Shown: positions 16,315-25,977, numbered from the stretch's first letter. The stretch: 51,839 nucleotides of DNA from an uncultured Bacteroidales bacterium (GCA_937892255.1 CALAUL010000095.1:1-51839), one strand, 5' to 3'. The notes: generated by a model from the letters alone, not told the origin. Made by a program: numbers and translations.

Positions 16315-16968
16315 ATGATAACCATTGGAGTTGTAGATAAACATGTTGTAGTTCGAGATGCCATAGTGGCACTTCTCGAGCAGAATAGCGAGTTTAATCC
16401 CATAGCGTTGGATGTAGACCCGGTAGTGGTCGTAGACAAGATAAAACAAGAAGGGATAAACATTGTATTGATTAATATACACGACCTCGACAATGTCTCT
16501 TTTTCACTGATTAAACATATCACACAACGTTATGAAAGGGTAAGAGTCTTGGTCTTTTCACACACTGATAGTGAAGCTATTATCGTAAAATCAATTAAGT
16601 CGGGAGCGAAAGGTTTCCTTGCCGGCGACGCAGGCCGAAACGAACTCTTTGAAGCCATCTATACACTTCGCAACGGTTTTGACTTCTATAGCAAATCTAT
16701 TGCACATCTGCTCTTGGGTAAATATATCAATGGTATGCTCATGGAGAAGAGTTCTCAGGCTCCGGGCATCGAGGCTCTGAGTTCTCGTCAGATAGAAATC
16801 TTAAAACTCTGGGGTGCAAACAAAAGTAATAAGGAGATAGCAGACGAACTCTATTTGAGTGTGCGTACCGTTGAAAGTCATAAAAATCATATCATGCAGA
16901 AGTTAAATCTTAAAACTACAGTGGATATGATAAAATTCGGCATAAGGAATAATCTTATCGAATTGTAG
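16315..16968 (+). CDS. LuxR/NarL-type response regulator with degenerate receiver
   Basis: This 217-residue protein has a receiver-like domain (1-115) and a LuxR helix-turn-helix (about 153-217; LSSRQIEIL, SNKEIADELYLSVRTVESHKNHIMQKL). The receiver has lost key residues. Asn54 sits where the phosphorylated Asp is expected (VLINIHD), Lys9 replaces one of the paired N-terminal acids (VVDKH), and Gly104 replaces the conserved Lys (FLAGDA); only the Ser at 82 is kept. It probably does not use normal phosphotransfer. No histidine kinase is adjacent. It starts 51 bases after the helicase. Its target genes are unknown. Confidence 0.88.
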   Translation: MITIGVVDKHVVVRDAIVALLEQNSEFNPIALDVDPVVVVDKIKQEGINIVLINIHDLDNVSFSLIKHITQRYERVRVLVFSHTDSEAIIVKSIKSGAKGFLAGDAGRNELFEAIYTLRNGFDFYSKSIAHLLLGKYINGMLMEKSSQAPGIEALSSRQIEILKLWGANKSNKEIADELYLSVRTVESHKNHIMQKLNLKTTVDMIKFGIRNNLIEL

Positions 16969-16996
16969 TTGCCTTTACACAGATAATATGTGGTTG

Positions 16997-17027
16997 GAGG
17001 TCTTGTAATGCTATATTATGAGACCTC
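16997..17027 (+). terminator. Stem-loop after the response regulator
   Basis: GAGGTCT pairs with AGACCTC, and inner TAAT/ATTA pairing extends the stem. It lies about 30 bases past the stop codon. There is no T-run, so the terminator role is tentative. Confidence 0.4.
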
Positions 17028-17260
17028 TGGCATCAACGTTGCGTTTAGTTCAACTGTGTTAAGTTAGTTAAGATGGTTAATTGAATTGATGTGTGGTCGT
17101 AAAATTTCTCTATCGCATTGAAAAAATATTTTGTTTGCGATGTAGGGAAAATAACGTGAGTTTAGTGAATACAAAGAGTGTTTATTTCAATCCGCGATAA
17201 AGTGTTTTCGAGACACACTTCCTTCCCACCCAAAAACATTGCGCACACACTTCCTGCATC

Positions 17261-17315
17261 GTTTGAACACCATTCTAACACCGTTTAAATGCCGTTTAAA
17301 CGACATTTAAAGGTG
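17261..17315. repeat. Tandem 11-nt repeats with TTTAAA-like core (array B)
   Basis: Five consecutive 11-nt units start at 17261, 17272, 17283, 17294 and 17305, with consensus near RTTTRAACRCC. Weaker matches can be continued leftward to about 17228. The core TTTAAA is palindromic, and 17279-17315 forms an imperfect inverted repeat. The array resembles, in reverse orientation, the one at 1-78. Confidence 0.75.
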
Positions 17316-17376
17316 TTATCATTCGGACAGTATTATGTATCTATGGGGAGTATAGTATGGTGTAAAGAACTGTTCG

Positions 17377-17431
17377 TGCGCATTTGCTGCGCACCAAATG
17401 CGCAAATAGTGCGCACGAACTGCGCACCGAA
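17377..17431. repeat. Five tandem 11-nt units, TGCGCA plus five variable bases (array C)
   Basis: TGCGCA occurs exactly every 11 bases, starting at 17377, 17388, 17399, 17410 and 17421, each followed by five different bases. The core is itself a palindrome. As a consequence two overlapping perfect inverted repeats arise: an 11-bp pair at 17372-17382 with 17410-17420, and a 10-bp pair at 17377-17386 with 17395-17404. The latter two hairpins are mutually exclusive in RNA. Confidence 0.9.
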
Positions 17432-17440
17432 ACGGATTTT

Positions 17441-17484
17441 TGCAAAGCCTCTGCAATACCACTGCAACGCCTATGCAATCAATA
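17441..17484. repeat. Four tandem 11-nt units, TGCAA plus six variable bases (array D)
   Basis: TGCAA recurs at exactly 11-base steps, at 17441, 17452, 17463 and 17474, with variable six-base fillers, several containing CC. It follows array C after nine bases. The contained TGCA is palindromic. Confidence 0.8.
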
Positions 17485-17706
17485 TACACCCTGCATCTTT
17501 GCTTTTAGCCATAATCTCGTTACACTTGCGAAACCGTCACAACTCATTGCTAAAAACATATGCGACGCATTACGGGCATAATCATAACACTCTTTCGTTG
17601 TGCGCTGAAACTCTTCATTTGAGCATAGAGACTCGAGTTTCTACAACATCAATTGTTCAAATCCAAGAAATTGACCTAAAACCAACACTCTTTCATTTCT
17701 TTATTT
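17485..17706. other. Non-coding region upstream of tamB
   Basis: No protein-like ORF or tRNA was seen. An ORF that runs through here from 17289 crosses the repeat arrays and has no family resemblance. The region continues to the tamB promoter element at 17707. Confidence 0.5.
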
Positions 17707-17714
17707 TATATTTG
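17707..17714 (+). promoter_or_regulatory. Possible -7 element for tamB
   Basis: TATATTTG fits TAnnTTTG and lies 17 bases before the first tamB start codon. No TTG is at the standard distance upstream. Confidence 0.35.
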
Positions 17715-17731
17715 CGCAAGAGTGAGAGACA

Positions 17732-20700
17732 ATGGGCAAAACGATGAAAAAAATACAGACAGTATTGTCGTCTGTCATACTAACGTTGATTGGTATGACG
17801 CTTTTAGTATTTATCTTGACGATGTTGCCTAGCGTACAGCGATGGTCGTGCGAAAAGCTTACCACGGAGTTGAGTGAGAGATTGGGTATAAAGATTACAG
17901 CTGACAAATTTCGCTATTTCCCGTTCACAACAGCGGCACTTTATGACATAAGTGTTTTCGACTTGCAAGAAGATACACTTTTGTCGGCCAAGAGCATGAA
18001 AATTGATTTTACGCTGAATACTTTTTGGGGAGATGTCTTTGCTCTTTCAGAACTGGCTTTTGACAATGTGGTTGTCAAAGTAAACAAGAGATCTTCAGGA
18101 GAATACAACTATACAGATTTGATGCCGTTGCAGGACACTTCGTCTACTGCAGTTTTTAAACCCATCAATGTCGGAAAAGTCACATTGCGCAATAGCGAAA
18201 TATTGATATCAGACAATGGAGTTCCAAAGGTAAGAGTGAATGGCATCAATACGCACATTGAAGATGTAAGTTTTTCAGATACGTTGAAAGTCGCAAACAT
18301 TTCTTATGTCGCGGCTTTTGATGAACTGAATAAACGTAATATCTCGTTGTCGTGTCTGGTAGGTTTGCGAGGAGACACTTTATTGGCAAAAACTATCGAA
18401 GGCTATTATGGCAATACGTTTTTCGACATTGTAAAGGCTGAAGTTGTGATGTCTGAAGAGTCGTCGTCGAGAGAAATATATGCAGATGTGGAGAAACTGC
18501 ATATAGATGAGTTGTTGTTGCGACGAGCCGTTCCTACGTGGCAAAACTATGCCTTTGATATTAAGGGCACATGTCGATTGACGTCGAATGTCATAGAAGT
18601 GACAGACCTTGAGATTGCAACATCAGGCAAGAGTCGTCTTAACGCAGATGTATATGTGTCTAATTATAAAACACGCAACGATATTATCACCAATATAAAC
18701 ATTAAAGGGTGTTATGTCAATATTGAAGAGGTAGAGGACATGTTGGGACGGACCATAGCAGATAAGAAGATAACAGATGGCCTTGGAAATATAGATATTG
18801 TGGGAAAGATAGGCGGGAGTTCAAAGATGTTTGTTTACGATGGTTCGCTGATTAGTGGCATAGGCACGTTGAACCTTGAAGGAAAGGCTTTTCTTGTTGA
18901 TAATAAGATGTCCGTTGATAGTCGACTCTATTCAAAAGGAATAGACCTTAGTGTGGTGACAGATGGATTGGTAGGACCGATGACGTTTGTTGCAGATGTG
19001 AATGGCTATGTTGAGAATGATAGTGCGTTTTTTGTTCAAGTTGATGGGAATATAGAACACTTCATGGTAAAAGGCTATCGCTACAATGCTGCCACTTTCA
19101 ACGGATTCACCAATTTGAAGCAGGGCAATGTACTTGTTGAAATGTACGACCCCAATGGTTCGCTTAATATTATCGGGGAGTACGGAGAAGACAAGGAAAA
19201 ACGTTTTTACTCAGTGACGGCAAAGGTCGACAGTCTGAATGTCGGCAAAACAAACCTTATGGAGAAATATCCGGAAGGGGTCTTGTCGTTTGTATCGCGA
19301 CTTTCGTATATCGATGCATTTGACAATACGCAGCGTAGTAATTTGTTCGTGAATAATCTTACTTTTAGCGGAAGTGCTGAGCCTATTGATATTAACAGAA
19401 TCATAGTCGATGTCAAACAAGAAGAAAGGTATAAGAATATAATGATTGAGTCTGACAAATTGAATGGCTCGGTCTATGGCGAATTTGCGTATAGCGATGT
19501 TTGGCCTGTGTTGTATAACCAGATGTTAGGCTCGGTGGAAGCAATCGGCAAACCGATGAAAAAACAGGACGATGTTGATATGTCGATTGATTTGCAATAC
19601 AGTGAAATAACGCCGTTGTTGAAGCTCGTAAGCGACAGCTTGTCGGTAGATGGTCGCGGTGCAATAGCCGGAAATGTCAATTCGAAGCAAAACGAGATAG
19701 AACTGCGCATCAAGTCAAATCAAATCAAATATCAAAGTTATGAATTGGCAAATGTCAACGTCCATGTACGTTCGGGGAAAGACACAACAACGCTTGATGT
19801 CACAAGTTCGCTTGTCATTATTCCTTTGTTGGGAGTAGTCGTTGATGCAGACATTTCAAATGTTGTAACAGACAACTGTATGCAGACAAATCTGACGTGG
19901 AGAAAAACAGCCGAGTCGCAACAGAAAACGGACATCAGTCTGAAAACGTGCTTGTCAAAAGATGTTTATGGCTATTTGGCCAATGTAAATATAGAGCCGT
20001 CGAAGATGATTTTCGAAAGCGACTATTGGGATATTCAGAAGTCATACGTCAGTATATCATCGCATTCGCTCAGTATCGATAATTTCAGAATAGAGTCAGA
20101 CGATAAATTCCTCAGTCTTGACGGATTTATCGACACCAAGCAATTTGAAGATACGCTGTATCTGACAATCAACAAAATAGCGATGGAAGACATATTTGTG
20201 ACCGACCCCGAAAAAAGTCGTTATACAATAGCCGGAGATTTGAATGCAAGTGCAAAAATTACCGATTTGGACAACAACTACATTGTCAATTGCATAGCAG
20301 ATATAGACCGTTTCTATGTAAATGGCGATAATTTGCAACATCTCGATATAGAGTCGAACTGGTCGTCGGAACGAAATTTGCTGAATCTCGATTTGGCTAT
20401 CGTGACAAACAATAAATGTACAGCTCATGGCATCGGTGGGTACGATATAAAAAACAGTAATTTCAATATCTATTTTGATATAGACAGCCTTTCAGTCGGA
20501 TTTCTCAACCACTATTTGAAATCGCCCATAAAACACATCTCCGGCACGACATCGGGAAATCTGCAACTCGAGGGAATCTTGCCCGACATAAATCTAAATG
20601 CTCGACTGGCATTAAACAGATCCCCGTTCTCAGTTCGTCAGACAATGGTTGATTACGTGTTTATCGGAGGAGACTCTATAATCTTGTCTCCAACAGACAT

Positions 20701-22102
20701 GGAATTTCGCAACTTGCGTTTTGTCGACAAATACGGCAATAAAGGCGAATTCTTCGGACATATAAGTCATAATATGTTCACGGGTCTAAATCTCAATTTG
20801 GGCTTTCGAACCGACGACTTGCTCGTCTTGGAAACCACCGAAACAGTCAGTCCCACATACTATGGAACTATATATGCCGACGGACTGTTGAGCGTCGCAG
20901 GACGAACGAGCAATATCAAGTTGCAAATTGATGCCACAGCTCGTCCTAATACCATTTTCAATATTCTTCCTATGGGAAAAGGCGACATGCGTGAAAATTC
21001 GTATATCAAGTTTGCATCATCGTCAGAAAAAGCTGAAGACGACATTATTGATTATGAATCATTGGCCGGAGGAGTCACAGCGCAACTCAATGTCAAGATA
21101 GAACCTACATCGCAGATATGTGTCATAGTCAATCCTCGTACCAACAATATGATAAAAGCTACCGGAAATGGAGATTTGCGACTTGACATCAACAAAACAG
21201 GAGACTTGAACATATATGGTGATTACATTATTGAAAACGGACAGTACAATTTCTCGTTTGAGAACCTTCTCAATAAACAATTCAGTATCAATCAAGGCAG
21301 TTCTCTCTCATGGGACGGTGTGCCTTACAATGCACGAATAGACCTTGTCGCCACATACAACGCCAAAGCATCGTTGTACGATTTGGTAGCAGGTAGCGGT
21401 GACGCGACAAGCGGTGACCTCAAACGACGTGTGCCCGTTAATGTCAACCTTCATCTTACCGAACGTCTGGCAGACCCGAATATAAAATTCGACATCGAAA
21501 TACCGTCGTCACTCAACTTCAATCAATATACCTTCGACCAATACGTCAGCACCGATGAAGAGATGAACCGACAAGCCATCTCGCTCTTGTTGTCAAATCG
21601 TTTTTCCGTTGTCCAAGAGTCGGCAAATGCAGGACAAAACAACACATCGGGCTACGTTACGACAACGGTGTCGGAACTCGTGTCAAATCAGATAAGTAAC
21701 TGGATATCTCAAAACAAATATAATGTCAATTTGGGCGTCAATTACAGACCCGGAGACGAAGTGACAAACGAAGAATATGGCGTCGCAATGTCAACGCAGA
21801 TATTTGACAACAAGATTATCCTAAGCGGAAATATCGGCTATGGACGCAGCGTCTCAGAGTCTTCCGATGGAACAGTCATTGGCGATTTCGATATCGAATA
21901 CAAAATAAATAAGTCCGGCAATCTGCGAGCCAAGGCATATACTCACTCCAACAATGACGTCATTTACGAGACTTCCCCGACAACGCAGGGAATAGGTCTC
22001 TCGTTCTCGGAAGAGTTTAATACCTTTGGAGAACTCTTCCGCAAATATTGGGGAGTCCTGACCGGCAAACGCAAACGCGAAAACAAAGACGAAAAAAAAT
22101 AG
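17732..22102 (+). CDS. tamB: TamB-like (AsmA superfamily) inter-membrane protein
   Basis: This is a 1456-residue protein; a start four codons later (MKKIQTVLSS) is equally possible. A single N-terminal membrane helix (about 12-32) anchors a very long beta-rich region built of repeating short strands. It ends in the DUF490/TamB domain (about 1050-1430), where blocks such as GDLRLDINKTGDLNIYGDYIIENGQYNF and GLSFSEEF are characteristic. TamB-like proteins bridge inner and outer membranes and are implicated in phospholipid transport or barrel assembly. No tamA-type gene is adjacent; the POTRA-less D15 barrel in this window is 11 kb away. The tex start lies 8 bases past its stop. Confidence 0.9.
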   Translation: MGKTMKKIQTVLSSVILTLIGMTLLVFILTMLPSVQRWSCEKLTTELSERLGIKITADKFRYFPFTTAALYDISVFDLQEDTLLSAKSMKIDFTLNTFWGDVFALSELAFDNVVVKVNKRSSGEYNYTDLMPLQDTSSTAVFKPINVGKVTLRNSEILISDNGVPKVRVNGINTHIEDVSFSDTLKVANISYVAAFDELNKRNISLSCLVGLRGDTLLAKTIEGYYGNTFFDIVKAEVVMSEESSSREIYADVEKLHIDELLLRRAVPTWQNYAFDIKGTCRLTSNVIEVTDLEIATSGKSRLNADVYVSNYKTRNDIITNINIKGCYVNIEEVEDMLGRTIADKKITDGLGNIDIVGKIGGSSKMFVYDGSLISGIGTLNLEGKAFLVDNKMSVDSRLYSKGIDLSVVTDGLVGPMTFVADVNGYVENDSAFFVQVDGNIEHFMVKGYRYNAATFNGFTNLKQGNVLVEMYDPNGSLNIIGEYGEDKEKRFYSVTAKVDSLNVGKTNLMEKYPEGVLSFVSRLSYIDAFDNTQRSNLFVNNLTFSGSAEPIDINRIIVDVKQEERYKNIMIESDKLNGSVYGEFAYSDVWPVLYNQMLGSVEAIGKPMKKQDDVDMSIDLQYSEITPLLKLVSDSLSVDGRGAIAGNVNSKQNEIELRIKSNQIKYQSYELANVNVHVRSGKDTTTLDVTSSLVIIPLLGVVVDADISNVVTDNCMQTNLTWRKTAESQQKTDISLKTCLSKDVYGYLANVNIEPSKMIFESDYWDIQKSYVSISSHSLSIDNFRIESDDKFLSLDGFIDTKQFEDTLYLTINKIAMEDIFVTDPEKSRYTIAGDLNASAKITDLDNNYIVNCIADIDRFYVNGDNLQHLDIESNWSSERNLLNLDLAIVTNNKCTAHGIGGYDIKNSNFNIYFDIDSLSVGFLNHYLKSPIKHISGTTSGNLQLEGILPDINLNARLALNRSPFSVRQTMVDYVFIGGDSIILSPTDMEFRNLRFVDKYGNKGEFFGHISHNMFTGLNLNLGFRTDDLLVLETTETVSPTYYGTIYADGLLSVAGRTSNIKLQIDATARPNTIFNILPMGKGDMRENSYIKFASSSEKAEDDIIDYESLAGGVTAQLNVKIEPTSQICVIVNPRTNNMIKATGNGDLRLDINKTGDLNIYGDYIIENGQYNFSFENLLNKQFSINQGSSLSWDGVPYNARIDLVATYNAKASLYDLVAGSGDATSGDLKRRVPVNVNLHLTERLADPNIKFDIEIPSSLNFNQYTFDQYVSTDEEMNRQAISLLLSNRFSVVQESANAGQNNTSGYVTTTVSELVSNQISNWISQNKYNVNLGVNYRPGDEVTNEEYGVAMSTQIFDNKIILSGNIGYGRSVSESSDGTVIGDFDIEYKINKSGNLRAKAYTHSNNDVIYETSPTTQGIGLSFSEEFNTFGELFRKYWGVLTGKRKRENKDEKK

Positions 22103-22110
22103 AATATATC

Positions 22111-24231
22111 ATGTATATCAAACTTATATCAGACACCGCCGGAGTGGCTCTATCACAAGTGAAAAACACTATCAAACTTATTGACGACGGAGCTACTGTG
22201 CCATTCATAAGTCGTTATCGCAAAGAAGCGACAGGAAATCTCGACGAAGTGAAGGTCGCTCAAATCAAGGAACTCTATTCTCGATATACAGAACTCATAG
22301 CTCGCAAACAGACAATTCTCAAAAACATCAACGAACGAGGAGCTCTTACAGAAGAGTTGAAGCATAAAATTGAAAATTGTTGGGAGCCTAACCTCCTTGA
22401 AGACATATATTTGCCATTTAAGCCCAAACGCATGACTCGTGCAGCAAAAGCTCGAGAAAACGGGCTTGAACCTCTTGCAAAAATGCTGATGAAACAAAAT
22501 GCCTTTGATGTTGAATCAGCAGCAAAGGCGTATCTCTCAGAGAAGATTACATCTGTCGACGATGCACTTCAGGGTGCACGTGATATCATAGCAGAGTGGA
22601 TTAGCGAGGACAGTTCGGCGCGAGACATAGTCCGAAGTTCGTTTGAGAGAAGAGGCATTATCACGTCGAAAATCGTCAAAGGAAAGGAAATAGAAGGCGC
22701 AAAATATAAGGACTATTTCGATTGGGAAGAACCTCTTTCGCGTTGTCCGTCACATCGTCTTTTGGCCATGCGTCGTGCCGAGCGAGAAGGCATCATAAAG
22801 ATAACTATCTCGCCCGAGAATGCCGATGCCACAATCGAAAAACTGAGCCGCAGATTTGTCAGAAACAGCACGCCGTCGTCTCGTAATGTCTCGTTGGCAG
22901 TGAGTGACGCTTATAAGCGACTTATCGAGCCGTCTATAGAGACCGAATTTGGCGGATTTTCCAAAGAAAAGGCTGACACTGAGGCGATAAAGGTATTTGC
23001 CGATAACTTGCGACAACTGCTCTTATCTGCGCCATTGGGACAGCATCGAGTCATGGCCATTGACCCGGGATTTAGAACGGGTTGTAAAGTTGTTTGCTTG
23101 GACCAGCAAGGCACATTGCTGTGCAATGACATCATCTATCCGCACGCACCTCAAAATGATGTCAACGGAGCCGCAGCATTGGTAAAAAGACTTTCTGCCA
23201 AATATGATATTGAAGCCGTTGCCATAGGAAACGGCACAGCTTCGCGCGAGACAGAGCAGTTTGTTCGAGATTTAAATCTTCCCGAAGTTAAGATATTTGT
23301 TGTCAGTGAAGATGGCGCATCAATATATTCTGCGTCGAAGATAGCACGCGAGGAATTCCCTGATTATGATGTCACGGTACGAGGCGCAGTCTCTATCGGA
23401 CGACGTCTTATAGACCCATTGGCAGAACTTGTAAAGATTGACCCCAAGTCAATAGGCGTCGGACAATATCAGCACGATGTTGATCAGACGCGTTTGCGCG
23501 ATGCACTGAATGCCACAGTCGAGAGTTGTGTAAACAGTGTGGGCGTTAACCTCAATACGGCAAGTAAACATCTGCTTATGTATGTTTCGGGCTTGGGCGA
23601 AACCTTGGCACAAAACATTGTCGACTACCGAACGCAGAATGGCCCATTTAAAAGCCGTTCCGAACTAAAGAAAGTGCCACGTCTTGGAGCCAAGGCGTAT
23701 GAGCAATGTGCAGGCTTTCTCCGTATCGCAGGAGGAAAAAATCCTCTTGACAACTCTGCCGTACATCCGGAGTCGTATCATATCGTCATGCAGATGGCAG
23801 AGGATATTAACTGTTCGGTGACAGAACTTATGGCAAGCAAAGAGTTGCGTTCTAAAGTTGAAATAAAACGTTACGTCAGTGGAACAGTAGGACTTCCTAC
23901 GCTGACAGACATCATGACGGAGTTGGAAAAACCCGGACGCGACCCTCGCAAGTCTATCGAAGAGTTTAGTTTCGACAAGAATGTCACAGCTATTGAACAT
24001 CTTGTACCCGGCATGATATTGCCCGGAATCGTGTCAAATATCACAGCGTTTGGCGCGTTCGTAAACATCGGGGTAAAGCAAGACGGACTTATACATATCA
24101 GCCAAATGTCTGCGAACAGATATGTCAAAGATATCAACGAGATACTGAAACTCCACCAACATGTCAGCGTAAAAATATTGGACGTCGACATAAGTCGTAA
24201 CCGTATAAGCTTACAACTTGTCAACAACTGA
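22111..24231 (+). CDS. tex: Tex family RNA-binding transcription accessory protein
   Basis: This is a 706-residue protein from MYIKLISDTAG; the longer frame would overlap tamB. Tex architecture is seen in order: an N-terminal helical region with VPFISRYRKEATGNLDEV, a YqgF-like RNase H fold (about 310-440; MAIDPGFRTGCKVVCLD), helix-hairpin-helix repeats (about 480-560), and a C-terminal S1 RNA-binding domain (about 630-700; GIVSNITAFGAFVNIGVKQDGLIH). It is thought to act in transcription and RNA turnover. It lies 8 bases after tamB, so it is probably co-transcribed. Confidence 0.95.
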   Translation: MYIKLISDTAGVALSQVKNTIKLIDDGATVPFISRYRKEATGNLDEVKVAQIKELYSRYTELIARKQTILKNINERGALTEELKHKIENCWEPNLLEDIYLPFKPKRMTRAAKARENGLEPLAKMLMKQNAFDVESAAKAYLSEKITSVDDALQGARDIIAEWISEDSSARDIVRSSFERRGIITSKIVKGKEIEGAKYKDYFDWEEPLSRCPSHRLLAMRRAEREGIIKITISPENADATIEKLSRRFVRNSTPSSRNVSLAVSDAYKRLIEPSIETEFGGFSKEKADTEAIKVFADNLRQLLLSAPLGQHRVMAIDPGFRTGCKVVCLDQQGTLLCNDIIYPHAPQNDVNGAAALVKRLSAKYDIEAVAIGNGTASRETEQFVRDLNLPEVKIFVVSEDGASIYSASKIAREEFPDYDVTVRGAVSIGRRLIDPLAELVKIDPKSIGVGQYQHDVDQTRLRDALNATVESCVNSVGVNLNTASKHLLMYVSGLGETLAQNIVDYRTQNGPFKSRSELKKVPRLGAKAYEQCAGFLRIAGGKNPLDNSAVHPESYHIVMQMAEDINCSVTELMASKELRSKVEIKRYVSGTVGLPTLTDIMTELEKPGRDPRKSIEEFSFDKNVTAIEHLVPGMILPGIVSNITAFGAFVNIGVKQDGLIHISQMSANRYVKDINEILKLHQHVSVKILDVDISRNRISLQLVNN

Positions 24232-24294
24232 TGATTGCAGATGAGTCTTGCTTGTTCGAAATGCCGTAATCACTTTAACAAAAACACGATAAAC

Positions 24295-25956
24295 ATGAAA
24301 ATCAACTGTACCAACATTGGCGAAGTTGTCACACTGCCGGCAACGGGATTGACGCTCGCCGAAATAGCTGCAACCCTTGGCGTGAAGACGAAATATTCCA
24401 TCTTAGGGGCTTTGGTAAATAATAAATATGAAGGCCTGACATACAGAGTATATAATCCTAAAAAGATAACATTTTTCGATGTCACTCACCCCGAGGGAAA
24501 ACGAACATATACGCGTTCGTTGATATTGATGCTTTATGCTGCCACACGTAAGCTGTTTCCAAAGGCAGAACTCAATGTCATGCGTTCGGTGTCGAACGGA
24601 ATATATTGTGAACTTCTCGGAGAAGACGCTCCGAAAATGACAGCGACGGTTGTCAAGAGTATCTATGACGAACTCGTAAAAATCACATGCGCAGACCTTC
24701 CCATCGTTAGGGAAGAAATAGAAACAGGTGAAGCCTTAAAGCTATTGTCATCTCAGCCTACCGTCCTTAAGCTTATCAAGCAACATGGGGATATGTATAC
24801 AACCGTTCATCGGTTAGGAGAAGGCAATGTCATGTTTCTTAATGGAGCTTTAGTATCTCGAACGGGCATTGTCGATGTCTATAATCTGACGTTATATGGA
24901 ACGGGTATGTTGCTTTCGCTTCCGTCACCCGGGAATCCGGAAGTGCCTGCCTCTATAGTCAATCAAGACAAGATGTTTGCGACGTTTCAAGATTCTCGAA
25001 GATGGCAGGATATGCTCGGTCTTCGTTTTCTCTGCAATGTCAACGAGGGTATTGTAAAGGGATATGGAGGCTCTATTATTCAGATAGTCGAAGCATCGCA
25101 AGAGAAACGAATATCAGCCATAGCTGACATGATACTTGAGCGTAAAGATAAAGTGAAGATAATCCTTATAGCCGGACCATCTTCTTCCGGTAAGACAACA
25201 TTTGGCAAACGCTTGGCTCTTCAGCTTATCGTTAATGGCATTCGTCCTGTCAACTTGTCGATTGATAACTATTTTGTCGACAGAGAGAACACACCCCGAG
25301 ACGAAAATGGAGATTATGACTTCGAAGCAGTAGAGGCCGTAGACGTGTCATTGTTTAATCAGCAATTGCTTTCGTTGGTAAACGGAGAAGAGGTGGCGGT
25401 GCCAAAGTTCAACTTCGTTACCGGCTCCCGCTACTATGACGGAGAGAAGTTGCAAATGAGACAAAACGATGTGCTCATCATTGAAGGCACACACGGTCTT
25501 ACGCCACAACTTACTCATCTCATACCGGCAGAAGTCAAATTTAAAGTCTATGTGTGTCCGCTTGTCAATATCAGTATAGACTCGAGTTCGTATCTGCATA
25601 CATCGGACAATCGCCTCATTCGACGTATCGTGCGCGACTACAAATTCCGTAACTATTCGGCAACAGAAACGATAGCTCGTTGGGCAAGTGTGCGACGAGG
25701 CGAGGATAAGTACATTTATCCCAATCAAGAAGAAGCTGATGCCATGTATAATACAGCATTGCTATACGAACTGTCTGTGTTGAGAGCACAAGCAGAGCCG
25801 ATACTGCTTGAAGTTCCTCGCAACTGTCCCGAATATGCAGAAGCGAGACGTCTGCTCAATATATTGAGCTATTTCAAACCGTTGAGCGCAGGAGCGATAC
25901 CTCCGACATCTCTGCTGAGAGAGTTCCTCGGTGGAAGTTCATTTAAATACGATTAG
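24295..25956 (+). CDS. Nucleoside (uridine-type) kinase with TGS-like N-terminus
   Basis: This is a 553-residue protein from MKINCTNIGEV; an in-frame ATG 60 bases upstream gives an unlikely leader with two cysteines. The N-terminal half resembles the TGS/second-additional domain of threonyl-tRNA synthetase. The C-terminal half is a uridine-kinase-type P-loop kinase, with GPSSSGKTTFGKRL at about 294-307, then SIDNYFVDRENTPRDENGDYDFE and IIEGTHGL. It probably phosphorylates uridine or another nucleoside in salvage. The fused form is widespread in Bacteroidetes and Firmicutes. A strong terminator follows. Confidence 0.9.
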   Translation: MKINCTNIGEVVTLPATGLTLAEIAATLGVKTKYSILGALVNNKYEGLTYRVYNPKKITFFDVTHPEGKRTYTRSLILMLYAATRKLFPKAELNVMRSVSNGIYCELLGEDAPKMTATVVKSIYDELVKITCADLPIVREEIETGEALKLLSSQPTVLKLIKQHGDMYTTVHRLGEGNVMFLNGALVSRTGIVDVYNLTLYGTGMLLSLPSPGNPEVPASIVNQDKMFATFQDSRRWQDMLGLRFLCNVNEGIVKGYGGSIIQIVEASQEKRISAIADMILERKDKVKIILIAGPSSSGKTTFGKRLALQLIVNGIRPVNLSIDNYFVDRENTPRDENGDYDFEAVEAVDVSLFNQQLLSLVNGEEVAVPKFNFVTGSRYYDGEKLQMRQNDVLIIEGTHGLTPQLTHLIPAEVKFKVYVCPLVNISIDSSSYLHTSDNRLIRRIVRDYKFRNYSATETIARWASVRRGEDKYIYPNQEEADAMYNTALLYELSVLRAQAEPILLEVPRNCPEYAEARRLLNILSYFKPLSAGAIPPTSLLREFLGGSSFKYD

Positions 25957-25977
25957 AAGATATTCCTAACGATAAAG

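Noticed and set aside
17228..17484. CRISPR array
   Set aside because: The repeat unit is only 11 nt with 5-6 nt variable parts, far too short for repeats and spacers, and no cas gene is present.
17289..17747. Plus-strand ORF of 152 residues across the repeat region
   Set aside because: It reads through arrays C and D, has no family resemblance, is Cys/His-rich in a way typical of spurious frames, and overlaps the tamB start.
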